Shown one piece after another: positions 6,975 through 15,291 of a stretch of DNA of 64,000 bases (position 1 is its first letter; every line of letters begins with the position of its first letter). The position numbers and the translations under genes were made by a program. Origin of the DNA: Subsaxibacter sp. CAU 1640 (GTDB lineage: Bacteria; Bacteroidota; Bacteroidia; Flavobacteriales; Flavobacteriaceae); NCBI RefSeq assembly GCF_023156585.1, contig NZ_JALNMI010000003.1:1-64000 (forward strand). Direction: 5' to 3'. The notes below the pieces were generated by a model that was not told the origin of the DNA, did not search any database, and was given only the letters and a program-made list of their open reading frames with translations.

Positions 6975-9419
6975 ATGTTAGTATTAAAATTTGGAGGCAC
7001 TTCGGTCGGTTCGGCAGAAAACATCAATAATGTCATTTCAATTTTAGAGGAAAAATCAAAGCAGTCCAAACTCGTCTGTGTGGTTTCTGCAGTGGGCGGC
7101 ATCACTGACAAATTGCTAAAGGCTGGACTTTTGGCGCAACAGAAAAACGAAAGCTATCTTTCAATTTTCAAGGAAGTAAAGACTATTCATTTCAACATCA
7201 TTGATGAGTTGATTCCGAATAAAAGTGATTCAATTTCTGAACATTTAGAGTCAAAATTCAATGGACTGAAAAGTTTATTGGATGGTATTTATTTGATCAA
7301 TGAATTATCTCCAAAGACGACTGATAAATTAGTCAGTTATGGCGAATTGCTTTCCTCCTATTTAATCACCAGGACGATGCAAAGCCGCAAGATGGATGTC
7401 GAGTTGAAGAATAGTCAAGATTTGATTGTGACCAATTCAAATTTCACTAAAGCTGAAGTCAATTACAATCTTACGAATGAACGCATTGGTTCATATTTCA
7501 AAAATGTTAGACAACATATTACCATTTTACCTGGTTTTATTTCTAAATCCGCTCAAGGCGAAGTTACAACGCTTGGTCGTGGTGGTTCGGATTTTACGGC
7601 AGCAATTGTTGCTGCGTCTCTGAATGTTAAGCAATTGGAAATTTGGACAGATGTGAGCGGAATGTACACAGCCAACCCGAAAATGGTTAAACAGGCCTAT
7701 CCTATCGAAAATCTATCGTATCAGGAAGCGATGGAACTATCGCATTTCGGTGCCAAGGTTTTGTATCCACCAACGGTTCAACCTGTTTTGGATTTGAACA
7801 TTCCAATCCATATCAAAAACACGTTAGATCCTGATGCTGTAGGAACCATTATCTCTCAAAAAGGCAACGGTAAAACTTCGCCGGCAAAAGGCATCAGTAA
7901 TATCAATTACATTGCTCTGCTTACCTTGCAAGGCAGCGGAATGGTGGGAATTCCTGGCTTTTCAAAACGATTGTTTGAAACGCTTGCAAACGAAAAAATC
8001 AATATCATTCTGATTACCCAATCTTCTTCAGAGCATTCTATTTGTTTCGGAATTGATGATAAGGATGCTGAACGTGCCAAAACAGCTATTGATGCTACTT
8101 TTGAAAATGAAATTTCTCTTCACAAGATTGATCCTATTCTGGTTGAAAACGAATTGGCTATCATTGCATTGGTGGGCGACCATATGAAAAATCATCAAGG
8201 CATCAGTGGTCGAATGTTCAGTTCCTTGGGAAAAAACAATATCAATATCAGAGCGATTGCTCAAGGTGCTTCAGAACGAAATATTTCTGCAGTCATCAAA
8301 GAAACCGATGTCAAAAAAGCACTTAATACTCTACACGAAGCTTTTTTTGAAGGCAACATCAAACAACTGAATGTGTTTATTACTGGTGTTGGGAATGTTG
8401 GAGAGAAATTGGTAGAGCAAATCAAACAGCAGCGAAAGTTCTTGAAAGACCATTTGAAACTAAACTTACGAGTGATCGGATTGTCAAATTCTCGAACAAT
8501 GATTTTCGAGGAAAACGGATTGTCTTTAAAAGATTGGAAAGAACAATTATCTGCTGGAAACGAGGCGTCTTTGCAAAGATTTATGGATGAAATAAAACGT
8601 CTCAACCTTCGCAATAGTATTTTTGTGGATATCACTGCCAATGAAGAGGTTTCGAAATTCTATGCAGACTATCTGAAACAGAATATTGCGGTAGTGGCTT
8701 GCAATAAAATAGCTTGTTCAAGTTCTTATGACAATTATCAAGAACTGAAATATCTATCTAAAAAATATAGTGCGCCATTTTTATTTGAAACCAATGTTGG
8801 CGCAGGATTGCCAATCATCGACACCCTGAATCACTTGATTGCTTCAGGTGATACCATCACATCAATTCAGGCCGTTTTATCGGGAAGTTTGAATTTTGTT
8901 TTCAATAATTTTAATGACAGCACCAAGTTTTATGATGTGGTAAAACAGGCACAGACAGAAGGTTATACCGAACCTGATCCGAGAATTGATTTAAGTGGCG
9001 TGGATGTAGCTCGTAAAATTTTGATTTTGGCTCGTGAAAGTGGCACCAAACTGAATCTAGAAGATATTGAAAATGAATCATTTTTGACCAAAGCAAATCT
9101 TGAAAGCAATTCAGTTGATGATTTTTATAAAACTTTGACTGCTGATGAGCAACATTTTCAAGCGTTGTATGCATCAGCCAAATCCAAAAACTGCCAATTG
9201 AAATATGTAGCAGAGTTTTCCGATGGAAAAGCAAAAGTTGGCTTGCGAGAGATTCCGCAAGGTCATCCGTTTTATAATCTGAAAGGAAAAGATAATATTG
9301 TGATGTTCTACACGCATCGTTATCCAGAACAACCGATGATTATCAAAGGTGCTGGTGCTGGTGCTGATGTGACTGCTTCAGGTTTGTTTGCCGATATTAT
9401 CAGAGCAGGCAATAGGTAA
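6975..9419 (+). CDS. thrA: Bifunctional aspartate kinase / homoserine dehydrogenase
   Basis: It catalyses the first and third steps from aspartate to threonine and methionine. The 814-residue fusion has an amino-acid kinase domain starting KFGGTSVGS (5-13), tandem ACT regulatory regions at about 310-460, and a dehydrogenase domain beginning at the NAD-binding FITGVGNVGEKL (about 467-478) and ending GAGAGADVTASGLFAD. The ACT regions are probably the site of feedback inhibition by threonine. ATG 6975 fits the family start. It is the first structural gene of the thr operon, 33 bp ahead of thrB if ATG 9452+6 is used, and is probably controlled by the upstream leader peptide. Confidence 0.96.
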   Translation: MLVLKFGGTSVGSAENINNVISILEEKSKQSKLVCVVSAVGGITDKLLKAGLLAQQKNESYLSIFKEVKTIHFNIIDELIPNKSDSISEHLESKFNGLKSLLDGIYLINELSPKTTDKLVSYGELLSSYLITRTMQSRKMDVELKNSQDLIVTNSNFTKAEVNYNLTNERIGSYFKNVRQHITILPGFISKSAQGEVTTLGRGGSDFTAAIVAASLNVKQLEIWTDVSGMYTANPKMVKQAYPIENLSYQEAMELSHFGAKVLYPPTVQPVLDLNIPIHIKNTLDPDAVGTIISQKGNGKTSPAKGISNINYIALLTLQGSGMVGIPGFSKRLFETLANEKINIILITQSSSEHSICFGIDDKDAERAKTAIDATFENEISLHKIDPILVENELAIIALVGDHMKNHQGISGRMFSSLGKNNINIRAIAQGASERNISAVIKETDVKKALNTLHEAFFEGNIKQLNVFITGVGNVGEKLVEQIKQQRKFLKDHLKLNLRVIGLSNSRTMIFEENGLSLKDWKEQLSAGNEASLQRFMDEIKRLNLRNSIFVDITANEEVSKFYADYLKQNIAVVACNKIACSSSYDNYQELKYLSKKYSAPFLFETNVGAGLPIIDTLNHLIASGDTITSIQAVLSGSLNFVFNNFNDSTKFYDVVKQAQTEGYTEPDPRIDLSGVDVARKILILARESGTKLNLEDIENESFLTKANLESNSVDDFYKTLTADEQHFQALYASAKSKNCQLKYVAEFSDGKAKVGLREIPQGHPFYNLKGKDNIVMFYTHRYPEQPMIIKGAGAGADVTASGLFADIIRAGNR

Positions 9420-9457
9420 TGGTTTATATAAATTAAAAAATTAGTGTATTCGTGGTT

Positions 9458-10381
9458 ATGATTGATGAAATAAAGATTTTTTCTCCGGCAACGGTTGCCA
9501 ACGTCTCCTGTGGATTTGATGTCCTTGGGTTTTGTTTGGATACCGTTGGTGATGAAATGATTGTTAGAAAAACTTCTGAAAAAGGAATTCGCATCATAAA
9601 AATAGAAGGTTATGATTTGCCTTTGGAAACCCAAAAAAATGTAGCAGGTGTTGCGGCTTTGGCTTTATACGATGATGCTAAACCTGACTATGGTTTTGAA
9701 ATTGAAATCTATAAAAACATCAAACCAGGAAGTGGTATTGGTAGCAGTTCGGCCAGTGCATCAGGAAGTATTTTTGCCATTAATGAATTGCTTGGAAAAC
9801 CTTATAATCAAACCCAATTGACCAACTTTGCAATGAAAGGCGAAGCATTGGCTAGTGGTTCGGAGCACGCTGATAATATTGCCCCTGGAATTTTCGGTGG
9901 ATTTACCTTGGTTAAAAGTACTTCACCTTTAGAAGTGTTGCAATTACCAACTCCTTATGATTTATATGCGACCATCATCCATCCCCAAATTGAAGTTAAG
10001 ACTTCTGAAGCGAGAGCCATTCTGCCAAAAGAAATCCCGATGAAAAATGCGATAACACAATGGGCAAATGTTGGAAGCCTAGTACACGCATTACATACAA
10101 ACGATTATGAATTGATAAGCAAATCGCTCAACGATGTGGTTGTGGAGCCGTATAGAAGCCAACTGATTCCTCATTTCAAGGATGTGAAAAATGAAACCAT
10201 CAATGCAGGTGCTTTAGGTTGTGGTATTTCTGGTTCTGGACCTTCGATATTTGCTTTATCCAAAGGAATCGAAAATGCCAAGAATGTTGAAAACGCGATG
10301 AAAATGGTTTATTCTAAAACACCTATTGACTTCAACACATACGTTTCGAAAATTAATACTGATGGAGTTAAAATTTTATGA
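9458..10381 (+). CDS. thrB: Homoserine kinase
   Basis: It phosphorylates L-homoserine with ATP, the fourth step of threonine synthesis. This GHMP kinase has 307 residues counted from ATG 9458; an in-frame GTG lies two codons earlier. The N-terminal IKIFSPATVANVSCGFDVLG and the ATP-binding PGSGIGSSSASASG loop (about 90-103) are typical, and the C-terminal GCGISGSGPSIFAL motif is present. It is co-transcribed with thrA. Its stop codon lies directly against a run of four 7-bp repeats. Confidence 0.95.
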   Translation: MIDEIKIFSPATVANVSCGFDVLGFCLDTVGDEMIVRKTSEKGIRIIKIEGYDLPLETQKNVAGVAALALYDDAKPDYGFEIEIYKNIKPGSGIGSSSASASGSIFAINELLGKPYNQTQLTNFAMKGEALASGSEHADNIAPGIFGGFTLVKSTSPLEVLQLPTPYDLYATIIHPQIEVKTSEARAILPKEIPMKNAITQWANVGSLVHALHTNDYELISKSLNDVVVEPYRSQLIPHFKDVKNETINAGALGCGISGSGPSIFALSKGIENAKNVENAMKMVYSKTPIDFNTYVSKINTDGVKIL

Positions 10382-10382
10382 T

Positions 10383-10410
10383 AGATGACAGATGACAGAT
10401 GACAGATGAC
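10383..10410. repeat. Four perfect 7-bp tandem repeats (AGATGAC)n
   Basis: Four exact copies of AGATGAC fill 10383-10410, starting one base after the thrB stop codon and ending ahead of the four-helix-bundle gene. A heptamer array of this kind can change length by slippage. It contains no coding sequence. Confidence 0.9.
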
Positions 10411-10435
10411 CAATTAAATCATATAAAACTTATTA

Positions 10436-10798
10436 ATGGAACTAAATAAATTCAAGTTTGAAAAATTAATAATTTGGCAAAAAGCAATGGATTTTGGAGA
10501 TGACATTGATATACTTGCTGATAGTTTTCCAGATAAGGAAAAGTTTAATTTGGCATCTCAAATAAGACGTGCTGCAGACTCCGTCGCATTAAACATTTCG
10601 GAAGGTTCAATTGGTCAGAGCAATCTTGAACAGAAGAAATTTATAGGATATTCCATTAGGTCATTAGCAGAAGTGGTTACGTGTTTATTTAAAGGTAAAA
10701 GAAGAAAATATTTAACCGAGCCACAATTCGAAGATTTTTATAATAGGTCATACGAACTTATGAATATGATGATAGCTTTTAAAAACAAACTAAACTAA
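10436..10798 (+). CDS. Four helix bundle protein (23S rRNA intervening-sequence type)
   Basis: This is a 120-residue all-helical protein. The segment IWQKAMDFGDDIDIL, the motif IRRAADSVALNISEGS (about 43-58) and the later SIRSLAEVVTCL are characteristic of the S23/IVP four helix bundle family, which is often annotated after proteins encoded in rRNA intervening sequences. The biochemical role is unknown. It sits inside the thr operon between thrB and thrC in the same direction. The short sequence GATGACCA (10405-10412) recurs inverted as TGGTCATC (10801-10808) just past its stop, so it looks like a discrete insertion. ATG 10436 is the only sensible start. Confidence 0.85.
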   Translation: MELNKFKFEKLIIWQKAMDFGDDIDILADSFPDKEKFNLASQIRRAADSVALNISEGSIGQSNLEQKKFIGYSIRSLAEVVTCLFKGKRRKYLTEPQFEDFYNRSYELMNMMIAFKNKLN

Positions 10799-10834
10799 AA
10801 TGGTCATCGGTCTTCGGTCACCTATCCTTAAATT

Positions 10835-12133
10835 ATGAACTACTACTCACTAAACAAAAAAGCTCCAACCACCAGCTTCAAAGATGCAGTAATCAAAGGA
10901 CTCGCGCCTGACAAAGGGCTCTATTTTCCTGAATCGATTACACTGCTTCCAAAGTCATTCTTTGAAGAAATAGATGATTTTAGCTATGAAGAAATTGCTT
11001 TTGAAGCTATAAAACAGTTTGTTGCACCTGATATTCCTGAAGCGGAATTAAAACAAATTATATCCGAAACCTTATCATTTGATTTTCCTGTTGTGGAAAT
11101 CAATAAGAAGATTTCAACCTTGGAACTTTTCCACGGACCAACTATGGCTTTTAAAGATGTTGGAGCTCGGTTTATGGCGAGGTGTTTAGGGTATTTCAAC
11201 AAAGACAATTCAAGGGAAGTAACTGTGTTAGTTGCAACATCTGGCGATACAGGAGGCGCAGTTGCCAACGGATTTTTGGGTGTTGAAGGCGTCAAAGTCG
11301 TGATTTTATATCCTAGCGGAAAAGTGAGCGATATCCAAGAAAAACAACTAACGACACTCAAAAAAAATATCACAGCTTTGGAAGTCGATGGTGTTTTTGA
11401 CGATTGTCAAGATATGGTGAAGCAAGCCTTTCTCGATGAAAGCATCATCAACAAAATGCAATTGACATCTGCCAATTCCATAAACGTGGCTCGTTGGCTA
11501 CCACAAATGTTCTATTATTTCTTCGCTTATAAACAATTGCACAATCAGCATAAAGACATTGTGTTTTCAGTTCCAAGTGGCAATTTTGGCAATATTTGTG
11601 CTGGAATGATGGCGCAGCAATTGGGTTTACCTATACATCATTTCATTGCTTCGAATAATGAAAATGATGTGGTTACAGAGTATCTTAAAACTAAACTCTA
11701 TCAACCAAAACCATCAGTGGCAACCATTTCAAACGCGATGGACGTTGGAAATCCCAGTAATTTTGTAAGGATTCAAGAGATTTTTAAAAATAATTTTGAG
11801 GCTTTGAAATCGAATCTTACTTCATACAGCTATTCCGATGAGAAGACTCGAGAGGCACTCAAGGAACTTTACAATGATTATAATTATGTGGCAGATCCTC
11901 ACGGAGCTGTTGGCTATTTGGGATGCAAAGATTATTTGAAAATGAATCCAAATGCGCATTGTGTCTTTTTGGAAACAGCACACGCAACCAAATTTTTGGA
12001 TGTAATAGAAGATGTGATTAGGGAAAATATTGAATTGCCAGAACAAATTGCTGCTGTGATGGACAAAAAGAAAAAATCAATTAAAATTGGTGCTTACGAA
12101 GAATTGAAAAACTATCTTTTAAGCAGCATCTAA
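10835..12133 (+). CDS. thrC: Threonine synthase
   Basis: It converts O-phospho-L-homoserine to L-threonine using pyridoxal phosphate. The 432-residue protein starts MNYYSLNKKAPTTSFKDAV; the PLP-binding lysine is Lys107 in HGPTMAFKDVGARF, followed by the phosphate-binding SGDTGGAVANGF (about 134-145). It completes the thrA-B-C pathway. Its stop codon is one base before the start of the following GNAT gene, so the transcript probably continues. The inserted four-helix-bundle gene separates it from thrB by about 450 bp. Confidence 0.96.
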   Translation: MNYYSLNKKAPTTSFKDAVIKGLAPDKGLYFPESITLLPKSFFEEIDDFSYEEIAFEAIKQFVAPDIPEAELKQIISETLSFDFPVVEINKKISTLELFHGPTMAFKDVGARFMARCLGYFNKDNSREVTVLVATSGDTGGAVANGFLGVEGVKVVILYPSGKVSDIQEKQLTTLKKNITALEVDGVFDDCQDMVKQAFLDESIINKMQLTSANSINVARWLPQMFYYFFAYKQLHNQHKDIVFSVPSGNFGNICAGMMAQQLGLPIHHFIASNNENDVVTEYLKTKLYQPKPSVATISNAMDVGNPSNFVRIQEIFKNNFEALKSNLTSYSYSDEKTREALKELYNDYNYVADPHGAVGYLGCKDYLKMNPNAHCVFLETAHATKFLDVIEDVIRENIELPEQIAAVMDKKKKSIKIGAYEELKNYLLSSI

Positions 12134-12134
12134 A

Positions 12135-12650
12135 ATGACAACCATCACACGTGCTACAGTCGAAGACGCTGCCTTGTTGGTAGACATCGGAAGGGCATCT
12201 TTTATAGATTCTCACGGAATGAGCGCTCCCAAAAAAGATATTGATGCCTACTTGGAAGAAAAATTCAATGAAGACACGTTTTCAGAAGAGTTGTTAGATG
12301 CAACAAACCATTTCTATATTCTTTATTACAATGAAAATCCTGTAGGATATTCAAAAATTATTTTCAACTTCTCGCATCAAAATGTACCATTTCAGAATGC
12401 TTCAAAATTAGAGCGTCTGTATCTTCTGAAAGAATATCATCATTTAAAATTAGGTCTGGAATTGATGACTTTAAATATCAAAAAATCCATGGAACAATCG
12501 CAAGCGGGAATCTGGCTATTTGTTTGGACTGGCAACACAAAAGCGTTCAATTTTTACAGTAAATTAGGTTTCGAGATTGTTGGCAGTTATGAGTTCAAAA
12601 TTTCCGAAACGCATTACAACCCAAATCATCAAATGTTATTGACTTATTAA
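12135..12650 (+). CDS. GNAT family N-acetyltransferase
   Basis: This is a predicted acetyl-CoA-dependent acetyltransferase of 171 residues; the substrate cannot be told. The fold is read from TTITRATVEDAALLVDIGR at the N-terminus, LERLYLLKEYHHLKLGLELM (a weak version of the acetyl-CoA loop) near 91-110, and the closing NTKAFNFYSKLGFEIVGSYEF, the standard GNAT end. The start is one base after the thrC stop, so it is likely a passenger of the thr operon. Confidence 0.85.
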   Translation: MTTITRATVEDAALLVDIGRASFIDSHGMSAPKKDIDAYLEEKFNEDTFSEELLDATNHFYILYYNENPVGYSKIIFNFSHQNVPFQNASKLERLYLLKEYHHLKLGLELMTLNIKKSMEQSQAGIWLFVWTGNTKAFNFYSKLGFEIVGSYEFKISETHYNPNHQMLLTY

Positions 12651-12660
12651 AATTAAAACT

Positions 12661-12900
12661 ATGGACAGTATTTCGGATTGGGTAGGATTTATAGGTGTTT
12701 CTCAAATCCTGTTGGCTTATTTTTTAAATGTAGCCGGAAAAATTTCAAACAACAGTCTTTCCTTTATTTTTTTGAACGTGATTGGTGCAGCAATGGCGTG
12801 TATCGCCTCCATAATGATTATATATTGGCCTTTCATCATTCTTGAAGGCATCTGGACACTTGTATCGCTCTATTCTTTAAAAAACTATTTCTCCAAATGA
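12661..12900 (+). CDS. Small three-helix membrane protein (CBU_0592-like)
   Basis: The protein has 79 residues with about three hydrophobic helices (about 8-25, 32-52, 55-75) and a conserved-looking WVGFIGVSQILLAYFLN start. It resembles the CBU_0592 family of small inner-membrane proteins, whose function is unknown. It lies 10 bp after the GNAT gene and overlaps the convergent SRPBCC gene by 16 bp at its 3' end. It ends the presumed thr transcript; I see no intrinsic terminator there. Confidence 0.75.
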   Translation: MDSISDWVGFIGVSQILLAYFLNVAGKISNNSLSFIFLNVIGAAMACIASIMIIYWPFIILEGIWTLVSLYSLKNYFSK

Positions 12901-13313
12901 TTCTTTAAAGACTTATGAATGATATGGTTCCACCCTTCCACAAAATTATGTACAGCCAAATCTGGATTATCTTTCGGAAAAGTATCCAATCCTTTATGAG
13001 TTAATTTTACTGTCGTTTGATCAACCTTATCTGTAAGTTCGAAAATCACTTCGGAATTGCCTGAATAGCCTTTATACTTCCAACAATAGCTTAACCTTTC
13101 GTTTGGCTTTGCTGATGTGACTTCACACAGATGTACATATTGCTCTCCATCTTCTACACTACCAATAAAATCAAACTTAAACCCAACCTCTGGCTTGAAT
13201 TCTTTAAGGTCAAAATACCATTGTTTCATTTCATCTTTGTCAGTCAAAGCTTTCCAAACCTGTGAAATTTGAGCATCGAAAGTTTCCTCTATTACAACAT
13301 CATTTGTTTCCAT
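12885..13313 (-). CDS. SRPBCC (AHSA1-like) protein
   Basis: This is a 142-residue START/Bet v1-fold protein of the activator-of-Hsp90-ATPase-homologue-1 type. It has VVIEETFDAQISQVWKALTD at the start, the MKQWYFDLKEFKPEVGFKFDF segment, and a closing amphipathic helix (NFVEGWNHIIHKSLKNHL). Such proteins bind small hydrophobic ligands; no specific role can be assigned. It is 14 bp downstream of the aminopeptidase gene on the same strand and probably shares its transcript. Confidence 0.85.
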   Translation of the reverse strand: METNDVVIEETFDAQISQVWKALTDKDEMKQWYFDLKEFKPEVGFKFDFIGSVEDGEQYVHLCEVTSAKPNERLSYCWKYKGYSGNSEVIFELTDKVDQTTVKLTHKGLDTFPKDNPDLAVHNFVEGWNHIIHKSLKNHLEK

Positions 13314-13327
13314 AATTGTTACTGATT

Positions 13328-14962
13328 TTAATCTAGTTTCGGCAAGACAAAATCATCCAAGGCACTTTTCTCTTTCATCAAAGCCTCTATTTCACTGGAT
13401 TTTCTTGGTGCTTCTGCGGATAAATTGACAGGCCCATTTTCCGTAATTAAAATATCATCTTCGATTCTAACGGCAATTCCCCACCATTTTTTATCGCAAT
13501 CACTGCCTTCTGGAATGTAAATTCCAGGTTCTACAGTAATGACCATATTGGCTTCAAAATTGCCTCTCAAACTCGGATCGTGCACATCCAAACCGATATG
13601 ATGCGAAGTTCCGTGAGGAAAATATTGTCTGGCATCAGCTTCGGTTTTGGCAATACCCAATTTTACCAATCCTGCATTTACAATTTTTCTAGCTGCATCA
13701 TCAGGAGACCTCAAATTGGCACCAATGACGGTAGCTTTGATTCCAGCTTCTTGGGCCTCATATACCAAATCATAAATAGCCTTTTGTTCTGGCGAGAATT
13801 TGCCATTGGCAGGAATAGTTCTTGTCACATCTGCCGTATAGCCGTGATATTCTGCGCCTAAATCCATCAAAACCAAATCATTTTCAAGCTTCATCTTGGT
13901 ATTTTCAATGTAATGAAGAACACAACCATTATTTCCAGCACCTACGATACTAGGATAACCTTCATATTCACTTCCATACTTTTTATAGACATATTCGTGA
14001 ACGCCTTGTACTTCGGTTTCAGACATCCCAGGATGCATGGCTTTCATAATTTCACGCTGTCCCATAGCCGAGATACGAACTGCTTTTTTCAACAATACCA
14101 TTTCTTCTGGAGTTTTCACTTGTCGCAATCCAGCCATAATGGTTGAAAGTGTTCTGGTATCTAGGTTGCTTTTTGGTGCTTCGGCTTCAATTTTTATGAC
14201 ACGCTGCTTTAACTCCATACGGATTTTTTCGTCTTTGGCATTAACATAATCGTTAATGACCTTATCGTCTTTCAGTTCTGGAGCATACGTCATAGCTTGC
14301 TCAATTCGTTGAACAACATTGGTGTTATTTTCAACATCTGATGTTTTAATCATTTCGTAAACTCTATCCTTCATCGGATTATCTTCAGGCATAGTGTTAT
14401 AACCACTTTGTGCCTTAAACGTTTCTATCAGACTATACAAATCGGCATCGTCCCTTTTGGAATCTCTGTAATCATTTTGAAAATTATTGAACAATACCTT
14501 GTCAAATTTCGCATAATCAATTCCAGAATCCTTGAATACACTTCCATTGAAAGCTGTATCAAAACCTAATTTTTCTTTAGCGCCTTCTACTCCAAGTCGA
14601 ATGCCTGTCCACTGCTCTGCTTGTGGGTTTTTCTCTTGAACATAAATGACTTCATTATACGTTTTCCCTTTGTCATTGTATTGATCAGATGAAAATATAA
14701 CCAACACCGCATTTGGTTCTTTATAACCTGTCAGATAATAAAAATTTGGATCTTGATGATACACATAATCCACGTCATTGCTGCGATTTCGCTCTGGATT
14801 CGCAAAAAACACGGCAACACTATTGGTTGGCATTTGACTACGGAACGCTTCTCTCCTTTCTTTATGGAATTTTGAACTTAAATAATCTTCTGGAAGTCCT
14901 TTTTGAGCGTGAGACAACGTTGTTAAAAAAAGCGTACAACAGAGTGTGAAAATGGTTTTCAT
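13328..14962 (-). CDS. Secreted Xaa-Pro aminopeptidase (M24B)
   Basis: This is a metallopeptidase that removes N-terminal residues before proline. It has 544 residues with a signal peptide (MKTIFTLCCTLFLTTLSHAQ), so it acts in the periplasm or outside. The N-terminal aminopeptidase P domain contains NRSNDVDYVYHQDPNFYYLTG. The C-terminal pita-bread domain has the metal ligands: Asp in LVLMDLGAEYHGYTADVTR, His in PHGTSHHIGLDVHD, Glu in VITVEPGIYIPEGS and Glu in IAVRIEDDILIT. It is first in a two-gene unit with the SRPBCC protein. Confidence 0.93.
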   Translation of the reverse strand: MKTIFTLCCTLFLTTLSHAQKGLPEDYLSSKFHKERREAFRSQMPTNSVAVFFANPERNRSNDVDYVYHQDPNFYYLTGYKEPNAVLVIFSSDQYNDKGKTYNEVIYVQEKNPQAEQWTGIRLGVEGAKEKLGFDTAFNGSVFKDSGIDYAKFDKVLFNNFQNDYRDSKRDDADLYSLIETFKAQSGYNTMPEDNPMKDRVYEMIKTSDVENNTNVVQRIEQAMTYAPELKDDKVINDYVNAKDEKIRMELKQRVIKIEAEAPKSNLDTRTLSTIMAGLRQVKTPEEMVLLKKAVRISAMGQREIMKAMHPGMSETEVQGVHEYVYKKYGSEYEGYPSIVGAGNNGCVLHYIENTKMKLENDLVLMDLGAEYHGYTADVTRTIPANGKFSPEQKAIYDLVYEAQEAGIKATVIGANLRSPDDAARKIVNAGLVKLGIAKTEADARQYFPHGTSHHIGLDVHDPSLRGNFEANMVITVEPGIYIPEGSDCDKKWWGIAVRIEDDILITENGPVNLSAEAPRKSSEIEALMKEKSALDDFVLPKLD

Positions 14963-15079
14963 CTTGAAATTTTTATTGAAGCCGAAATTTAATAATATTA
15001 TCCTCCTTCGAATTAGAAAACCTTAAAATTAACATATTTTTAATCGATTCTAATCCTTAATAAAACAGATAATTTTCAA

Positions 15080-15087
15080 TATTTTTG
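15080..15087 (+). promoter_or_regulatory. -7 promoter box before the 50-aa ORF and gcvT
   Basis: TATTTTTG fits TAnnTTTG. A start near 15094 would make the small ORF at 15098 nearly leaderless. No clear -33 element is seen. Confidence 0.4.
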
Positions 15088-15097
15088 TGCAACTTTT

Positions 15098-15250
15098 ATG
15101 AAAGAAGTTTTAGTTGCAATAATAGAATTCATTGGATTCAACTTTGAATTTCTATCCAATAGAAAGTCTTTAAGGAGAACTTTGCTAATGAGTTTTTTCT
15201 TATTGATTCTTGTTTTTGCAATTGTATATTATCTGACTAAAGATTTTTAG
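15098..15250 (+). CDS. Small single-helix membrane protein, 50 aa
   Basis: The ORF runs from ATG 15098 to TAG 15250. An amphipathic N-terminal half (MKEVLVAIIEFIGFNFEFLS), a basic stretch (NRKSLRR) and one membrane helix (about 31-46, SFFLLILVFAIVYYL) make a sensible small membrane protein, N-in by the positive-inside rule. A good -7 box sits just upstream and gcvT follows in the same direction. I do not recognise a family; the call rests on composition and position. Confidence 0.6.
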   Translation: MKEVLVAIIEFIGFNFEFLSNRKSLRRTLLMSFFLLILVFAIVYYLTKDF

Positions 15251-15256
15251 AATAGA

Positions 15257-15274
15257 TTTCCGCCTTTGCGGAAA
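15257..15274. repeat. Mini-palindrome copy 1 (hairpin upstream of gcvT)
   Basis: TTTCCGC-CTTT-GCGGAAA is a perfect 7-bp stem with a 4-base loop, preceded by AGA. It lies 18 bp before the gcvT start codon. Related hairpins occur at 52743-52760 and 55428-55445. Confidence 0.8.
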
Positions 15275-15291
15275 TGAAAATAAATCAATTT

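Noticed and set aside
10436-10798. Annotation as ribosomal protein S23
   Set aside because: The family name is historical; the protein is not a ribosomal component and no rRNA gene is nearby.
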